NCBI GenBank assembly: GCA_012842645.1
Contig: DUSJ01000018.1
Coordinates: 1-20,386, forward strand
DNA from: Clostridiaceae bacterium
GTDB taxonomy: Bacteria; Bacillota; Clostridia; DSM-8532
DNA length: 20,386 nt
Reading direction: 5' to 3'
Below, one piece after another: positions 7,679 through 15,638 of this stretch (the first letter of the stretch is position 1; each line of letters opens with the position of its first letter). Position numbers and translations under genes: made by a program. Below the pieces are notes generated by a model, which ran no database searches, was not told where the DNA came from, and saw only the letters and a list, made by a program, of their open reading frames with translations.

Positions 7679-9624
7679 TCATTGCATGTTCTGAAGTTCA
7701 TCAGCCAATCCTGAAATCTCTTCAATGGCCTCGGCAAGCTCCTGCATGCCTTTTGCCTGCTGGTTCGCCGCTGCGGCTGCCTGGTTGGCCGCGCTGCTGG
7801 CTTCCTGAGCGGCTGCGGCAATCTGATCGACTCCTTTTTTGGCTTGCTCAAGGGCTACAAGCGACTCTTCTGTTCCCTTCTGGATATCCCTGGATCCTTC
7901 AAGGATCTTAACCATGCTCTCTTCGATAACGATAAGATTCTGAGTGATCAATTTTGCTTTTTCAACCTCTGCCAGTGATGTTTTGCTGGAAATATCGATA
8001 TCGGTTGCAACTCTTTGGATCTGATCCTGTATACCTCTTACCAGGTCCTTGATCTTGTCTGTATTTTCGGCTGATTCGTTGGCAAGGGTCCTGATATCGC
8101 CTGCTACAACAGAAAAGCCCCTGCCGAACTCCCCTGCTCTTGCTGCCTCAATAGATCCGTTTACAGCAAGCATATTTGTCTGAATAGTTACATTCACAAT
8201 AGCGTCGACGATTTTGTCGATTCTCCTGGTAGTCTCTTCAAGGTTTTTAATATTTTTTGCTGATACTTTATTGGCTTCCGCAGAAGCAGATATGCCTGCT
8301 ATCAGGTTCTCTACAGCAGTCTTGTTCTCCTCGAGCAAATTCTGGAGTTCTGCTATTTTTTCTGCGGAATAGGCTGCTCTCTCATTCATCTGTTTTGCCG
8401 CTACCACAAGCCTCTCACTAAGCTGAGCAGATTTGTCGGTCAGCTCTGCCTGGGCCTGGGCTCCGGATGATATCTGCTGCATGGCTTTTAAGATTTCATT
8501 AGCCGTTGAGTTTGCTTCCTCTACATTGGCAGACAGCTCTTCAGCTGCCGCTGCAAGGGATTCCGAGGATTTTTGCACGTCGGTCGATACTCTCAGGTAT
8601 TCAGCCATCTGGGCTAAATCCGCAGCGCCGGCATTCAATTCATTAAAAGCCCTGTTCTGCATTTGTATCGACTTTTCAACTTCTTCCGCCGCACCGCTTT
8701 GCTGTTCAGCCGCTGCTGCAATCTGGTCAGCTATTTTAAGGAACTCGCTTGCTCCTGTATTTGCGTCCAGTGCATTCTGGGCTATCTCTGCAACACCTTT
8801 CTGCACCTGCACAATTTCTTCGTTTATCTTCACGAGATCCGCTGTGGTTTTCTTTGCTTTTTCAACTTCTTCGTTGGCGGCTTTTCCTGCGTTTTCAATA
8901 TCGCTTACTACGATTTTGACGTTTTTTGGATCTCGTTTACAAGTTCCCGGATATTCCTGGCTGACTTTTCCGAGGTCTCCGCAAGGTTTCTGACTTCATC
9001 GGCCACCACCGCAAAGCCTTTTCCATGCTCTCCTGCCCTGGCGGCTTCTATGGCGGCGTTCAGGGCAAGCAGGTTGGTCTGGTCGGCTATCCTTACTACT
9101 GCCTGAACGATTTCCCCTATTTCATTGGATTGCCTCTCCAGTTCTTCAACGAGTTTTACAGACTCCAGGTTTGTGTCTGCCGATTCCTTGATTCCCTGGA
9201 TCATTCGTTCGATTTCTTTTGAAGTGTTGTCTATCAGTTCCTTTGTATTGTAGACCATTTCCAGGGATTCTCTTGCGTTTTTATCTGCTACTATCGAAGC
9301 CTTTTCAATCTGGTTGATGGCAGCTCTCGACTCTTCTGCCGCAGAAGACGCTTCATTGGCTCCTTTTGCTATTTGCGCCATTGTTGCGCCCAGTTCTTCT
9401 GCTGCGCTGCTGGCTTCCTCGATCCCTGATGCGAGCTGTTCAGTCGCAACTGCAATCCTTTCAGCCAGTTGCTGCTGCTTGGCCAATGTTCTGGCTCTTA
9501 CTTTGTCCTGGGCCTGTTTTCTGGCCTGTTCCCTTTTTCTCTCCATTTCATCCGTTACCTGTTGGGAAATCTCTGCTACCCCTTTCTCCATGATGTTCGA
9601 AGGCTTTGCGAGCTTCTTCTCCAT
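7679..9624 (-). CDS. Soluble chemoreceptor with two tandem signalling domains (frameshifted as read)
   Basis: As read this is two frames: an N-terminal part from the ATG at 9624 to a stop near 8908, and a C-terminal part to 7679. The join is the T6 run at 8922-8927 (A6 on the coding strand). Adding one A gives [14 protein letters not shown] and a continuous 648-residue protein. It is all-helical with heptad, Ala-rich segments and no transmembrane segment or sensor domain I can recognise. The first receptor tip (about 180-212) reads [20 protein letters not shown]. The second (about 481-512) reads [18 protein letters not shown]. Both are the kinase-control hairpin of methyl-accepting chemotaxis proteins. 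The start has a GGGAGA ribosome-binding site; an upstream in-frame start at 9729 adds unrelated residues. Expected partners are CheW and CheA of the operon. It could instead be two separate genes, but the second frame lacks its own start signal. Confidence 0.85.
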
Positions 9625-9738
9625 AATGATTCTCCCTTCCATTTTTTGTTTTAATGTACAAATTTTTATTGCAAAAATGCACAATAGTCGGACAGACCCA
9701 GCTTTTCCGGACTTATCGTACATTCTCATCCAGTAAAG

Positions 9739-9761
9739 TTGAGTTGTTTTGGAAAACTCAA
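9739..9761 (-). other. Intercistronic hairpin between cheY and the receptor gene
   Basis: A 7-bp inverted repeat TTGAGTT/AACTCAA with a 9-nt loop lies in the 160-bp gap (9625-9783) downstream of cheY. There is no T run after it in the direction of transcription, so it is not a standard terminator. It may stabilise or process the mRNA; function unknown. The rest of this gap is AT-rich and I see no other gene. Confidence 0.3.
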
Positions 9762-9783
9762 ATTATTAATTTTATTGGGAGAT

Positions 9784-10143
9784 TTATTTTCTGAATTTAC
9801 TCAGTTGGCTTATGACTGCTTCGGCCTTGTATGGCTTTACAATGAAACCTTTAGCGCCATGCATTATAGCTTCCCGTACATGGGATTCCTGACCCATTGC
9901 AGAAACCATTATTACCGCTGGCTTATGCTCCATTTTTTTTATTTCCGCCATGCACTGGATACCATCCATCTCGGGCATCGTTATGTCCAGTGTAACAATG
10001 TCCGGTTTTAGTTCCCGAATTTTTTCCAATGCCACTTTTCCGTTTTCTGCTTCGCCTACAACTTCAAAATCATTTGCCATGAGCAATTGCTTAAGCTGAG
10101 CACGAATAAACGCAGCATCATCAACAATCAATACTGTTGTCAC
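9784..10143 (-). CDS. cheY: Chemotaxis response regulator CheY
   Basis: 119 residues, a complete single receiver domain and the first gene of the operon. All five signature positions are intact: D8 and D9 (LIVDDAAF), phospho-acceptor D53 (VTLDITMPEMDG), S81 (IMVSAMG) and K103 (FIVKPYK). CheY accepts phosphate from CheA and binds a downstream target, classically the flagellar switch. No flagellar genes are visible here, so the target is unknown. The start is GTG, preceded by a run of seven G six bases away. The gene lies 60 bp downstream of the riboswitch terminator, so it is the first gene controlled by it. Confidence 0.95.
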   Translation of the reverse strand: MTTVLIVDDAAFIRAQLKQLLMANDFEVVGEAENGKVALEKIRELKPDIVTLDITMPEMDGIQCMAEIKKMEHKPAVIMVSAMGQESHVREAIMHGAKGFIVKPYKAEAVISQLSKFRK

Positions 10144-10202
10144 AGATTACCCCCCCAATGCTGCAGGCAGAATCCAGTTAATTTTTATCAAATATTCTAT
10201 AT

Positions 10203-10233
10203 AAAAAACCGCAGCAAAACCTGTTTGCCACGG
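10203..10233 (-). terminator. Rho-independent terminator of the riboswitch expression platform
   Basis: On the minus strand, CCGTGGCAAA pairs with TTTGCTGCGG (10 pairs, two of them G-T, loop CAGGT), directly followed by six T (10203-10208). It sits between the aptamer and cheY, so it controls readthrough into the whole operon. Its 5' arm overlaps the antiterminator strand. Confidence 0.88.
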
Positions 10234-10267
10234 CTATGAACCACATCATATTCAAACAGACCATGGC
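10227..10267 (-). promoter_or_regulatory. Antiterminator pairing of the riboswitch
   Basis: On the minus strand GCCATGG (10261-10267), which contains the 3' strand of aptamer stem P1, is complementary over 7 bases to CCGTGGC (10227-10233), the 5' arm of the terminator. Aptamer P1 plus terminator, and this antiterminator, therefore exclude each other. CTGTTTG (10253-10259) and CAAACAG (10221-10227) can extend the alternative fold. Confidence 0.7.
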
Positions 10268-10348
10268 AGCCCGACTGTCATAGCGTTTCCGCCTTAGACT
10301 CGTAGCTTTGCGTCCTTATTTTTCAATAAGTTTGCCCTTTTTATGGTC
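10259..10348 (-). ncRNA. Cyclic-di-GMP-I (GEMM-I) riboswitch aptamer
   Basis: Read on the minus strand, the core follows the class-I c-di-GMP aptamer: GGGCAAAC, then a small hairpin with a GAAA tetraloop (TTATT-GAAA-AATAA), then GGACGCAAAGC, then GTCTAA in the place of the usual GGCCTA, then a second stem, and CAGTCGGGCTGCC near the 3' end. P1 is GACCAT (10343-10348) with ATGGTC (10259-10264). The transcription start predicted from the promoter falls almost at the 5' edge of P1. The GAAA loop, GGCAAAC and GACGCAAAGC are hallmark elements of the class. Downstream lie a terminator and a competing antiterminator, then cheY. The predicted fold makes ligand binding terminate transcription. Confidence 0.92.
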
Positions 10349-10352
10349 CCTT

Positions 10353-10381
10353 ATTTTAATTAATGATTGGGAATATGTCAA
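10353..10381 (-). promoter_or_regulatory. Vegetative (sigma-A type) promoter of the chemosensory operon
   Basis: On the minus strand a perfect -35 TTGACA (10376-10381), 17-nt spacer, and -10 TAAAAT (10353-10358). The start point would be near 10346, at the first bases of the riboswitch. This indicates a vegetative promoter rather than a motility sigma factor. The remaining 10382-10482 stretch up to the methylase stop shows no gene. Confidence 0.85.
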
Positions 10382-10482
10382 GGAAAATTAACATAATAAT
10401 ATGAATGTTCAGTAAATAATCTACGTGTATGAGTCTTCCTGTTGCTGATCTCGGATAAGATTATCCTGCCGGTATCCCAATA

Positions 10483-12558
10483 TTACTCATTTATAGAATT
10501 ATAATTCTCAAAAGCGTTAATTATATCTTTATTATATGTGTCAAAAAACTGCCCGGGATCATTCTCGTGAAAAGCATTGAGACCATGGTTCACATATTCC
10601 TTGAGTTTAAGTGACCGAAAGAAACTTATAACATCGCTTTTTTTCATTTTCAGCTCCTGTATACAGAACCTCAGCATCTCATCAGATGAACAGATGTCTG
10701 CACCTGGCACGGTTGTTTCTTTCTTCCTTAATACGATGATAGAATCCCATTTGATTGATCTCTCGGATGAGTGATATGCACTGTTCCCTTCCGAGCGTAT
10801 GGGCAAGACATTTGTGACAACGAATCCGCTGTCTTTTATGGATCTTGCAAGCGAAATCCAGGCTTCTACTTTATTATGATGATAAGAGAATACAACAATG
10901 CCGTTATCTTTAAGTTTTTGATAACATTCTCTGAAAACCCTGGTTAATTGCTGTACATACTGCTCAGGGCCCTTGTCCTTATCACTAGCTACAAAAATCG
11001 ATTTGTCTGTTATGTCATCATGCCCGAAAGATATGCGGTCCTTAATCCAAACATAAAAAAACGCGGATAAATCCGAGTATATCAGGTTGTCATAATATGG
11101 CGGATCAGTAAGGATCACATCAATGGATCCATTTCTGATATTGCACAGGTTCTCGGAAGTCTGGTTCAGTATGAGGCTGCTCCCATTACACCGGTAATAC
11201 TCATCAGCCGAAGTATAGACATGGTCTTTTATCTTTTCTCCTGTAAAAACCTTTAATTTCTCCTTGTCATCTTTCAGCCGTATTTCATAAGGCCTGCGAC
11301 AGTACTTTTTCCCCTTTATCATTTTTTGAAATGTTTTTTTTGAAACTGCCACGACCCAATGAACTTGTCCCGAGGACATTATTCTCAACGGCTCTCGATG
11401 GAACGGCATAAGAGTGAATCCCGAACAGGAGTGTTAACTTTTATAATCATATGCATAACAGCATAGCATGTTATTGGAGGCCAAACAGTCTGAAAATGCA
11501 AGCAAAAACCATTCCCTGATATCATCTTCTTCGATTTTCATTATATTATCCAACAGGATCGATAATGACAACAGCTGCCTTTCATTGAACAAATCCTTAA
11601 ACAGCAAATAACCATGGTTTTGTGGTCTTGCATCACCGCTTTTGTTTATCGGGATTTTGTCTTCCGGAATCAATGTTATTCTATTGCTTAACCGCAAAAA
11701 ATCCATTTTTGCTTTTTCATAAAGCCATATATCATAATCATCGGCTTCTTTATAAAACCTTTTTCCGTCTTTTATGTACTCAAGGGCAAATAATTTCAGG
11801 CTGTTTGTTCCGCTTACGTTGTATGCGACAGCGATTGATCTGCCGCAATTAATACAGGTAGCAATGCCTTTTTTATAGGAACCTTTATAGATGAAAGTCT
11901 TTTTCCTGCATCTTCCGCATACAAACATCTTCCTGTCTGATGGCAGTTCTTCGATCTTTCCACAATACCTGCAGAAGGCAACCATATTGTTTTTGTCTTT
12001 TGCCAGGTAATAATGAGGATGAGAAAAAACAGGACTATTGCATTTTGGGCAGTTTAGCTGGTATACCCAAAAAAAGTTGACCACTTCAAAAAAATTGTCG
12101 CCAATCCGCGTTATATAATAGTGTTTCAGTTCTTCTTCCACATTTTTCAGTAATATTCTGTACTTTCGGATCAATTTAAGCTCATTGCAATCCTCTATTT
12201 CTTTTTTTGTGATAAAGCAGGCCAGCGGATCTATATCCACTCCAATAACATTTGCCTTCATTTTTTTAGCTTCAACAAGGCAAGTTCCACCACCCATGAA
12301 GGTATCCAGGATTGTCAGCCCACTCAAATCACAGGATTCGTAGTATGCTTTCCAGAAGTCATCTTCTGATGTTTTTTCAGGAAGAAATATACCAATGATC
12401 AACGCTCTTATTACCGAGCTCAGTCTTCTTGCCCACCATTTATGTATTGCATATACAGGACGTTTGGAATTTCCCTCTAACTTGGCTAAGTCTGAAATTG
12501 CTTTAACTAGTAAAGCCTTTTCTATAAAAGAGTGTTCAGGTACATCACCAAATTTCAA
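10483..12558 (-). CDS. Zn-ribbon adenine-specific DNA methylase (DUF1156/COG1743 type), frameshifted as read
   Basis: Two frames (12558-11434 and 11409-10483) form one protein. Between them, codons in a third frame read KLTLLFGIHSYAVPSRAVENN and on to GRGSFKK, matching this family. One missing base at the T4 run 11439-11442 and one extra at the T8 run 11334-11341 (A8 on the coding strand) explain the break; they cancel, giving 691 residues. Landmarks are AIHKWWARR (37-45, the DUF1156 signature), SAM motif LDTFMGGGT (84-92) with IGVDIDPLA, four Cys pairs of Zn ribbons (C170/C173, C196/C199, C214/C217, C235/C238), and the catalytic DPPY near 485-488 (VILTDPPYYDN). It would methylate adenine N6 in DNA. 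The start is TTG with AAGGA upstream. No restriction, helicase or DUF499 partner is visible, so it looks like an orphan; homologues occur in defence loci. Confidence 0.85.
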
Positions 12559-12870
12559 GTCGTCACATCCTTCTGCTTACGTACTTGTCGCCTGACAGTA
12601 TATATGCAAGTACAATATAATTAATTTTTTGCATATTACCGTCCTGAAGTCGTCTTCTAAGGCATTATTTTGTTTACGGATAGGATAATATTCTTTTTTT
12701 GCTTATAATGGATCGTCAGTAATTGGCATCTATTAGCAATTAAGCAACATTACGATTTTATACCATTAAGCAAGTTTTATCAACTTCAAAGCTTAGGTAT
12801 TATCTTAATGATGAACGAACTTCTCAAATCCTTTTCTCCCTAAAAAGCCTGCAGGAGGATTGAGAAACAT
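12559..12870. other. AT-rich stretch without a recognised gene
   Basis: About 310 bp between the methylase start and the BtrH-like remnant. It is AT-rich with many short T runs. I see no coding frame with family similarity, no RNA gene and no clear terminator. The ribosome-binding site and presumably the promoter of the methylase lie at its left edge, but no convincing -35/-10 pair stands out. Confidence 0.6.
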
Positions 12871-13320
12871 TTAGCATTTATTCGACAGTGCTTCTTTTGC
12901 AATCTGGTATTTGCTATTGGGCTTGTTCATTCTGACCGTGCAGACAGTATTAGGCTTTGATATGCCAGGACAGATACAGTCCCATGCCTGACGCAGTCTG
13001 CGTATGAAAGGGTTTGCGCATCTTCCCTTCCGCAGTCCAGCAGATAGATACACTCTGAATCATCATCGTAACCGATCATCAAAACGTAATGGTACGTGTA
13101 CCTTTTGATAGGGTTTTGGATAATATGGCAGATGGTACAGGTCCAAAGCGCCTAAAACCGTAGGATATCCTGCGTCGATCTCAGCTTTTGCCTTTTTGAT
13201 GGCCTGTCCGAATGTTTTGTATTCAAATCCTGCCATGGGAGCAAGGAATTTATACATCGGCTTTGTACACCCGTCATCGAGTACGATGATCCGTTTCACG
13301 TCCGATTTCGGCGTTTTCAT
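12871..13320 (-). pseudogene. Decayed BtrH N-terminal-domain-like protein fragment
   Basis: Three reading frames together give one family-like segment. Frame one has LAPMAGFEYKTFGQAI, AEIDAGYPTVLGALDLYHLP and YYPKPYQKVHVP. After a shift near 13085 comes YVLMIGYDDDSECIYLLDCGRE. After a second shift near 12984 comes LRQAWDCICPGISKPNTVCT, ending at 12871. The pattern of a G(A)LDxYxLxYY segment, an (H)YVLMxGYDD segment and an AWxCxxPGxSKPNTVC segment recalls the BtrH N-terminal family (butirosin H-like acyltransferase or cysteine-peptidase fold) as I know it. At the first shift the usual H before YVLM is lost, consistent with a 5-base deletion. The N-terminal third and the C-terminal domain are missing, so this is a true remnant, not only a sequence error. 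Family assignment is moderate. Confidence 0.5.
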
Positions 13321-13353
13321 GTAGCAGAACGAGCCGAATGAAGAAAGAGCAAT

Positions 13354-14121
13354 TTATTGATAATAATTTTCTATAAAGTCAACCCACTCATTGTAGATAT
13401 CTTTCTGCGATTTTCCGAAGCATTCCTGGTAATCTTCCGTTTTAAGAAGCTGAAGGACTCTGTCCCAGCCGTAGGCAGTGTCGAGATATTCAATATATGT
13501 TTGGGCAAAAGTATAACCGCCTATTTTATTAAACTTGACCGGATTCCTTGTAAGGGTGTCCCTGTAACTGGGAATGGGCATATAATCAAGGTATTCCTTA
13601 TAGAACTCTTCGCCGTTGGTCAGGTATAGAGCCGTTCCCTCGGTAAGCCACAACTGTATGTCCGGGTTCAATACGCTCACATAGGCATGCACGATTTCGT
13701 GCAAAACAGCGTATTTGACATTCTCATAACTATGTAAAGGACCAGGGTTGGCCGGAGAAGTGAGAATAACGTTGGTTCCCATGTTATCTCCAATATACCA
13801 GTCCAGGCCAAGAAGCGCACCTATAAAGCCATACTTCTTCTTTTGCATATCAGACTGGGAGTCATAGATATATATGTTCACGTCCGGTTTTTCATCAAAG
13901 CCCAGTTTCACGGCTATAAGCCCTGTTCCTGCGTCCGCATGGTCAAAAACGTCTGTCGCGGCGTCCTTTTCCTGCTGGTAGTATACGTCTACCCATTTGC
14001 CCACCATGATACTCATGCCAGGCTCAAAAAGGCTTAATGTCGGGATGAAGTTTGCAAAAATCAGTAAGCCCAGTATTAAAACGATTATTACCAGTGTTTT
14101 TATGATCTTCTTGACTTTCAT
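13354..14121 (-). CDS. Membrane-anchored gluzincin metallopeptidase (peptidase MA-like)
   Basis: 255 residues. An N-terminal hydrophobic segment (about 5-26) after basic residues (KVKKIIK) is a signal anchor, placing the catalytic part outside the membrane. The zinc site is HEIVH (141-145) in KYAVLHEIVHAYV, with the third ligand Glu in WLTEGTALYL (E161), the gluzincin spacing. The rest has the mixed fold seen in peptidase MA-like proteins. Substrate unknown. The ATG has an AGGGTGG ribosome-binding site. It is divergent from the tetR gene with about 300 bp between them, and no partner gene is in operon with it. Confidence 0.8.
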   Translation of the reverse strand: MKVKKIIKTLVIIVLILGLLIFANFIPTLSLFEPGMSIMVGKWVDVYYQQEKDAATDVFDHADAGTGLIAVKLGFDEKPDVNIYIYDSQSDMQKKKYGFIGALLGLDWYIGDNMGTNVILTSPANPGPLHSYENVKYAVLHEIVHAYVSVLNPDIQLWLTEGTALYLTNGEEFYKEYLDYMPIPSYRDTLTRNPVKFNKIGGYTFAQTYIEYLDTAYGWDRVLQLLKTEDYQECFGKSQKDIYNEWVDFIENYYQ

Positions 14122-14150
14122 ACATCCACCCTAAGCTTGAGATATATAAA

Positions 14151-14179
14151 AGTATATATTTTTTTATCAGGAAAGTCAG
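14151..14179 (-). promoter_or_regulatory. Possible promoter of the metallopeptidase gene
   Basis: On the minus strand -35-like CTGACT (14174-14179), 17-nt spacer and -10 TATACT (14151-14156), ending about 30 bp before the start codon. The -10 is strong, the -35 weaker. Confidence 0.45.
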
Positions 14180-14343
14180 CAGTTATTTCGTGAGCTGGTG
14201 CAAAAAACTTGTCCATTTCCATGCCGGATAAAATAAAAGTGATCCCATAATAAATAAAAAATGAAAATTTCTCAAAAAATATTATTTTTAAATTTATAGG
14301 ATAACAAGAACAGGCACTGGAACCGTCACTGTGTTACTTCCTG

Positions 14344-14372
14344 TTGACAATATGACCACCCGGTCATATAAT
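14344..14372 (+). promoter_or_regulatory. Consensus promoter of the tetR-membrane protein operon
   Basis: Perfect TTGACA (14344-14349), 17-nt spacer, perfect TATAAT (14367-14372). The spacer is almost entirely filled by operator 1, so repressor binding would directly block polymerase. The expected start is near 14379. Confidence 0.93.
14350..14369. promoter_or_regulatory. TetR-family operator 1
   Basis: A perfect inverted repeat ATATGACC-ACCC-GGTCATAT, 8-bp arms and 4-bp centre, lying within the spacer and -10 of the promoter. Size and symmetry fit a TetR-type dimer site. The adjacent tetR gene is the obvious regulator (inference). Confidence 0.85.
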
Positions 14373-14382
14373 AAGAGCAGGG

Positions 14383-14402
14383 ATATGACCAGGTAGTCAT
14401 AT
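14383..14402. promoter_or_regulatory. TetR-family operator 2
   Basis: ATATGACC-AGGT-AGTCATAT, identical to operator 1 in the left arm and with one mismatch in the right arm. It is centred 33 bp (about three helical turns) downstream of operator 1, near the predicted transcription start and just before the ribosome-binding site AAAGGAGG. Confidence 0.82.
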
Positions 14403-14419
14403 TATGAAAGGAGGCCTTT

Positions 14420-15085
14420 ATGCCAAAGGAAACTTTTTTTAACCTGCCGAGTGATAAAAGAAACCTGATAATATCTGCCGCAATGGAAGAGTTCTCAAAA
14501 GCGAACTATAATTCGGCAAGCATAAACCGAATATGTAAAAGATCTAACATCCCAAAAGGAAGCTTTTATCAGTATTTTGAGGACAAAATGGATCTATATG
14601 TTTATATAATGAATTTGGCCATACAGGAAAAAATCATGTTTTTCTCCGCCGCGATTACTGATTTTCAAAGTCTGACGCTATCGGAGCAAATACGTCTGCT
14701 GTTTTCAAAAGGTGTCGAATTTGCGAAAAAACATCCTCAATATGCCGCATTAGGCGAGCAATTTTCCAAGGAAAACGACGAAGCCGCGAGATCAGCGGTT
14801 ATAAAAGAGGGAAACAGGCAATCGGAAGCATTGTTTGAGCAAATGATAAAAAACGCCAAAGAAAAAGGCGAAATCGACAGCCGTGTCGACGATCTGGCTT
14901 TAAACCTGCTGCTGCAATCCTTAAACAGCGCTGTTAACAAGTTTATGTCGGAAAAGTATGGCAATGCGGGCTATGAATTTGTAAAAGAAGATGTGAACAA
15001 CTTTGTTGACTCAATTTTAAGTATCATTTTCAATGGAATTCAAAGAAAAGTCGGTCAGGGGGGGTATCATGAGCAAAAAAACTGA
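14420..15085 (+). CDS. TetR/AcrR-family transcriptional repressor
   Basis: 221 residues. The N-terminal DNA-binding domain reads IISAAMEEFSKANYNSASINRIC (as two stretches, 17-39), followed by the recognition helix region IPKGSFYQYFEDKMDLY (44-60), the standard TetR signature. The C-terminal ligand-binding domain is helical and shows no clear subfamily. Ideal AAAGGAGG ribosome-binding site. Two near-identical operators lie in its own promoter, so autorepression and control of the downstream membrane protein are likely. The inducer is unknown. Confidence 0.93.
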   Translation: MPKETFFNLPSDKRNLIISAAMEEFSKANYNSASINRICKRSNIPKGSFYQYFEDKMDLYVYIMNLAIQEKIMFFSAAITDFQSLTLSEQIRLLFSKGVEFAKKHPQYAALGEQFSKENDEAARSAVIKEGNRQSEALFEQMIKNAKEKGEIDSRVDDLALNLLLQSLNSAVNKFMSEKYGNAGYEFVKEDVNNFVDSILSIIFNGIQRKVGQGGYHEQKN

Positions 15086-15638
15086 TTTCGCAGTGGGAAT
15101 GCTGTTTGCAGTCGCCACCATAATTTTCATCATAATATTTATGACCAACGATACATTTTTCCAATGGGCTTTCGAGAGACATCATAACATGTTAAGCTGG
15201 TATATCAGACCTTTGTTTATAATACCGATTGTCATATTTGCATTCAGGAAAAGTTATACCGGCATTTTTGCATCAATATTCGCATTATTTACAAGCATGT
15301 TCTGGTTTCCTGCTCCGAATGAGGTCAGCCCGCAGGTATTGGAGTTTTTGGCCTTTGAAATGGATTACCTGAAGGGCGAGTGGAATGCCCAGAAAACTAT
15401 AATAAGTCTTGCTGTTCCTGTATTTTTCTTCATGCTTCTTACGGCAGCCTGGAAAAGAAACTGGAGATGGCTTCTGGGGGTTATCATAGGAGCGGCCGTA
15501 TTAAAATCTGCCTGGAGCATCGCATTCAGCGGCGAAGCAGGCATGTCTGTCTTAAAGCCTGCACTGGCAGGTCTTATAATCTGCATAGGCGGATTATGGT
15601 TTTATTTCCGGAAGCACAAGCAGGCAGCTAAAAAATAG
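15069..15638 (+). CDS. Hypothetical multi-pass membrane protein
   Basis: 189 residues from the ATG at 15069, which has a CAGGGGGG ribosome-binding site and overlaps the end of tetR by 17 bp, implying coupled translation. About six hydrophobic segments are visible (roughly 8-26, 42-58, 62-80, 112-128, 132-150, 158-177), with a basic tail FRKHKQAAKK. An acidic, Trp-rich loop lies around 82-110 (PAPNEVSPQV). I do not recognise a family. Its job is probably tied to whatever signal the TetR protein senses. An in-frame ATG at 15033 would lie inside tetR and lacks a good site. Confidence 0.8.
   Translation: MSKKTDFAVGMLFAVATIIFIIIFMTNDTFFQWAFERHHNMLSWYIRPLFIIPIVIFAFRKSYTGIFASIFALFTSMFWFPAPNEVSPQVLEFLAFEMDYLKGEWNAQKTIISLAVPVFFFMLLTAAWKRNWRWLLGVIIGAAVLKSAWSIAFSGEAGMSVLKPALAGLIICIGGLWFYFRKHKQAAKK

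Noticed and set aside
8908..8940. Programmed -1 frameshift at the A6 run joining the two receptor halves
   Set aside because: The run does not form a proper X XXY YYZ slippery heptamer in the zero frame, and no downstream stimulatory stem stands out. A missing base is simpler.
10453..10466. Palindrome GGATAAGATTATCC after the methylase gene
   Set aside because: The loop is too short and no T run follows on either strand, so it is not a credible terminator.
12808..12843. Tiny plus-strand frame MMNELLKSFSP that recalls the start of some transposases
   Set aside because: Only 11 codons, no ribosome-binding site, no continuation in other frames and no terminal repeats.
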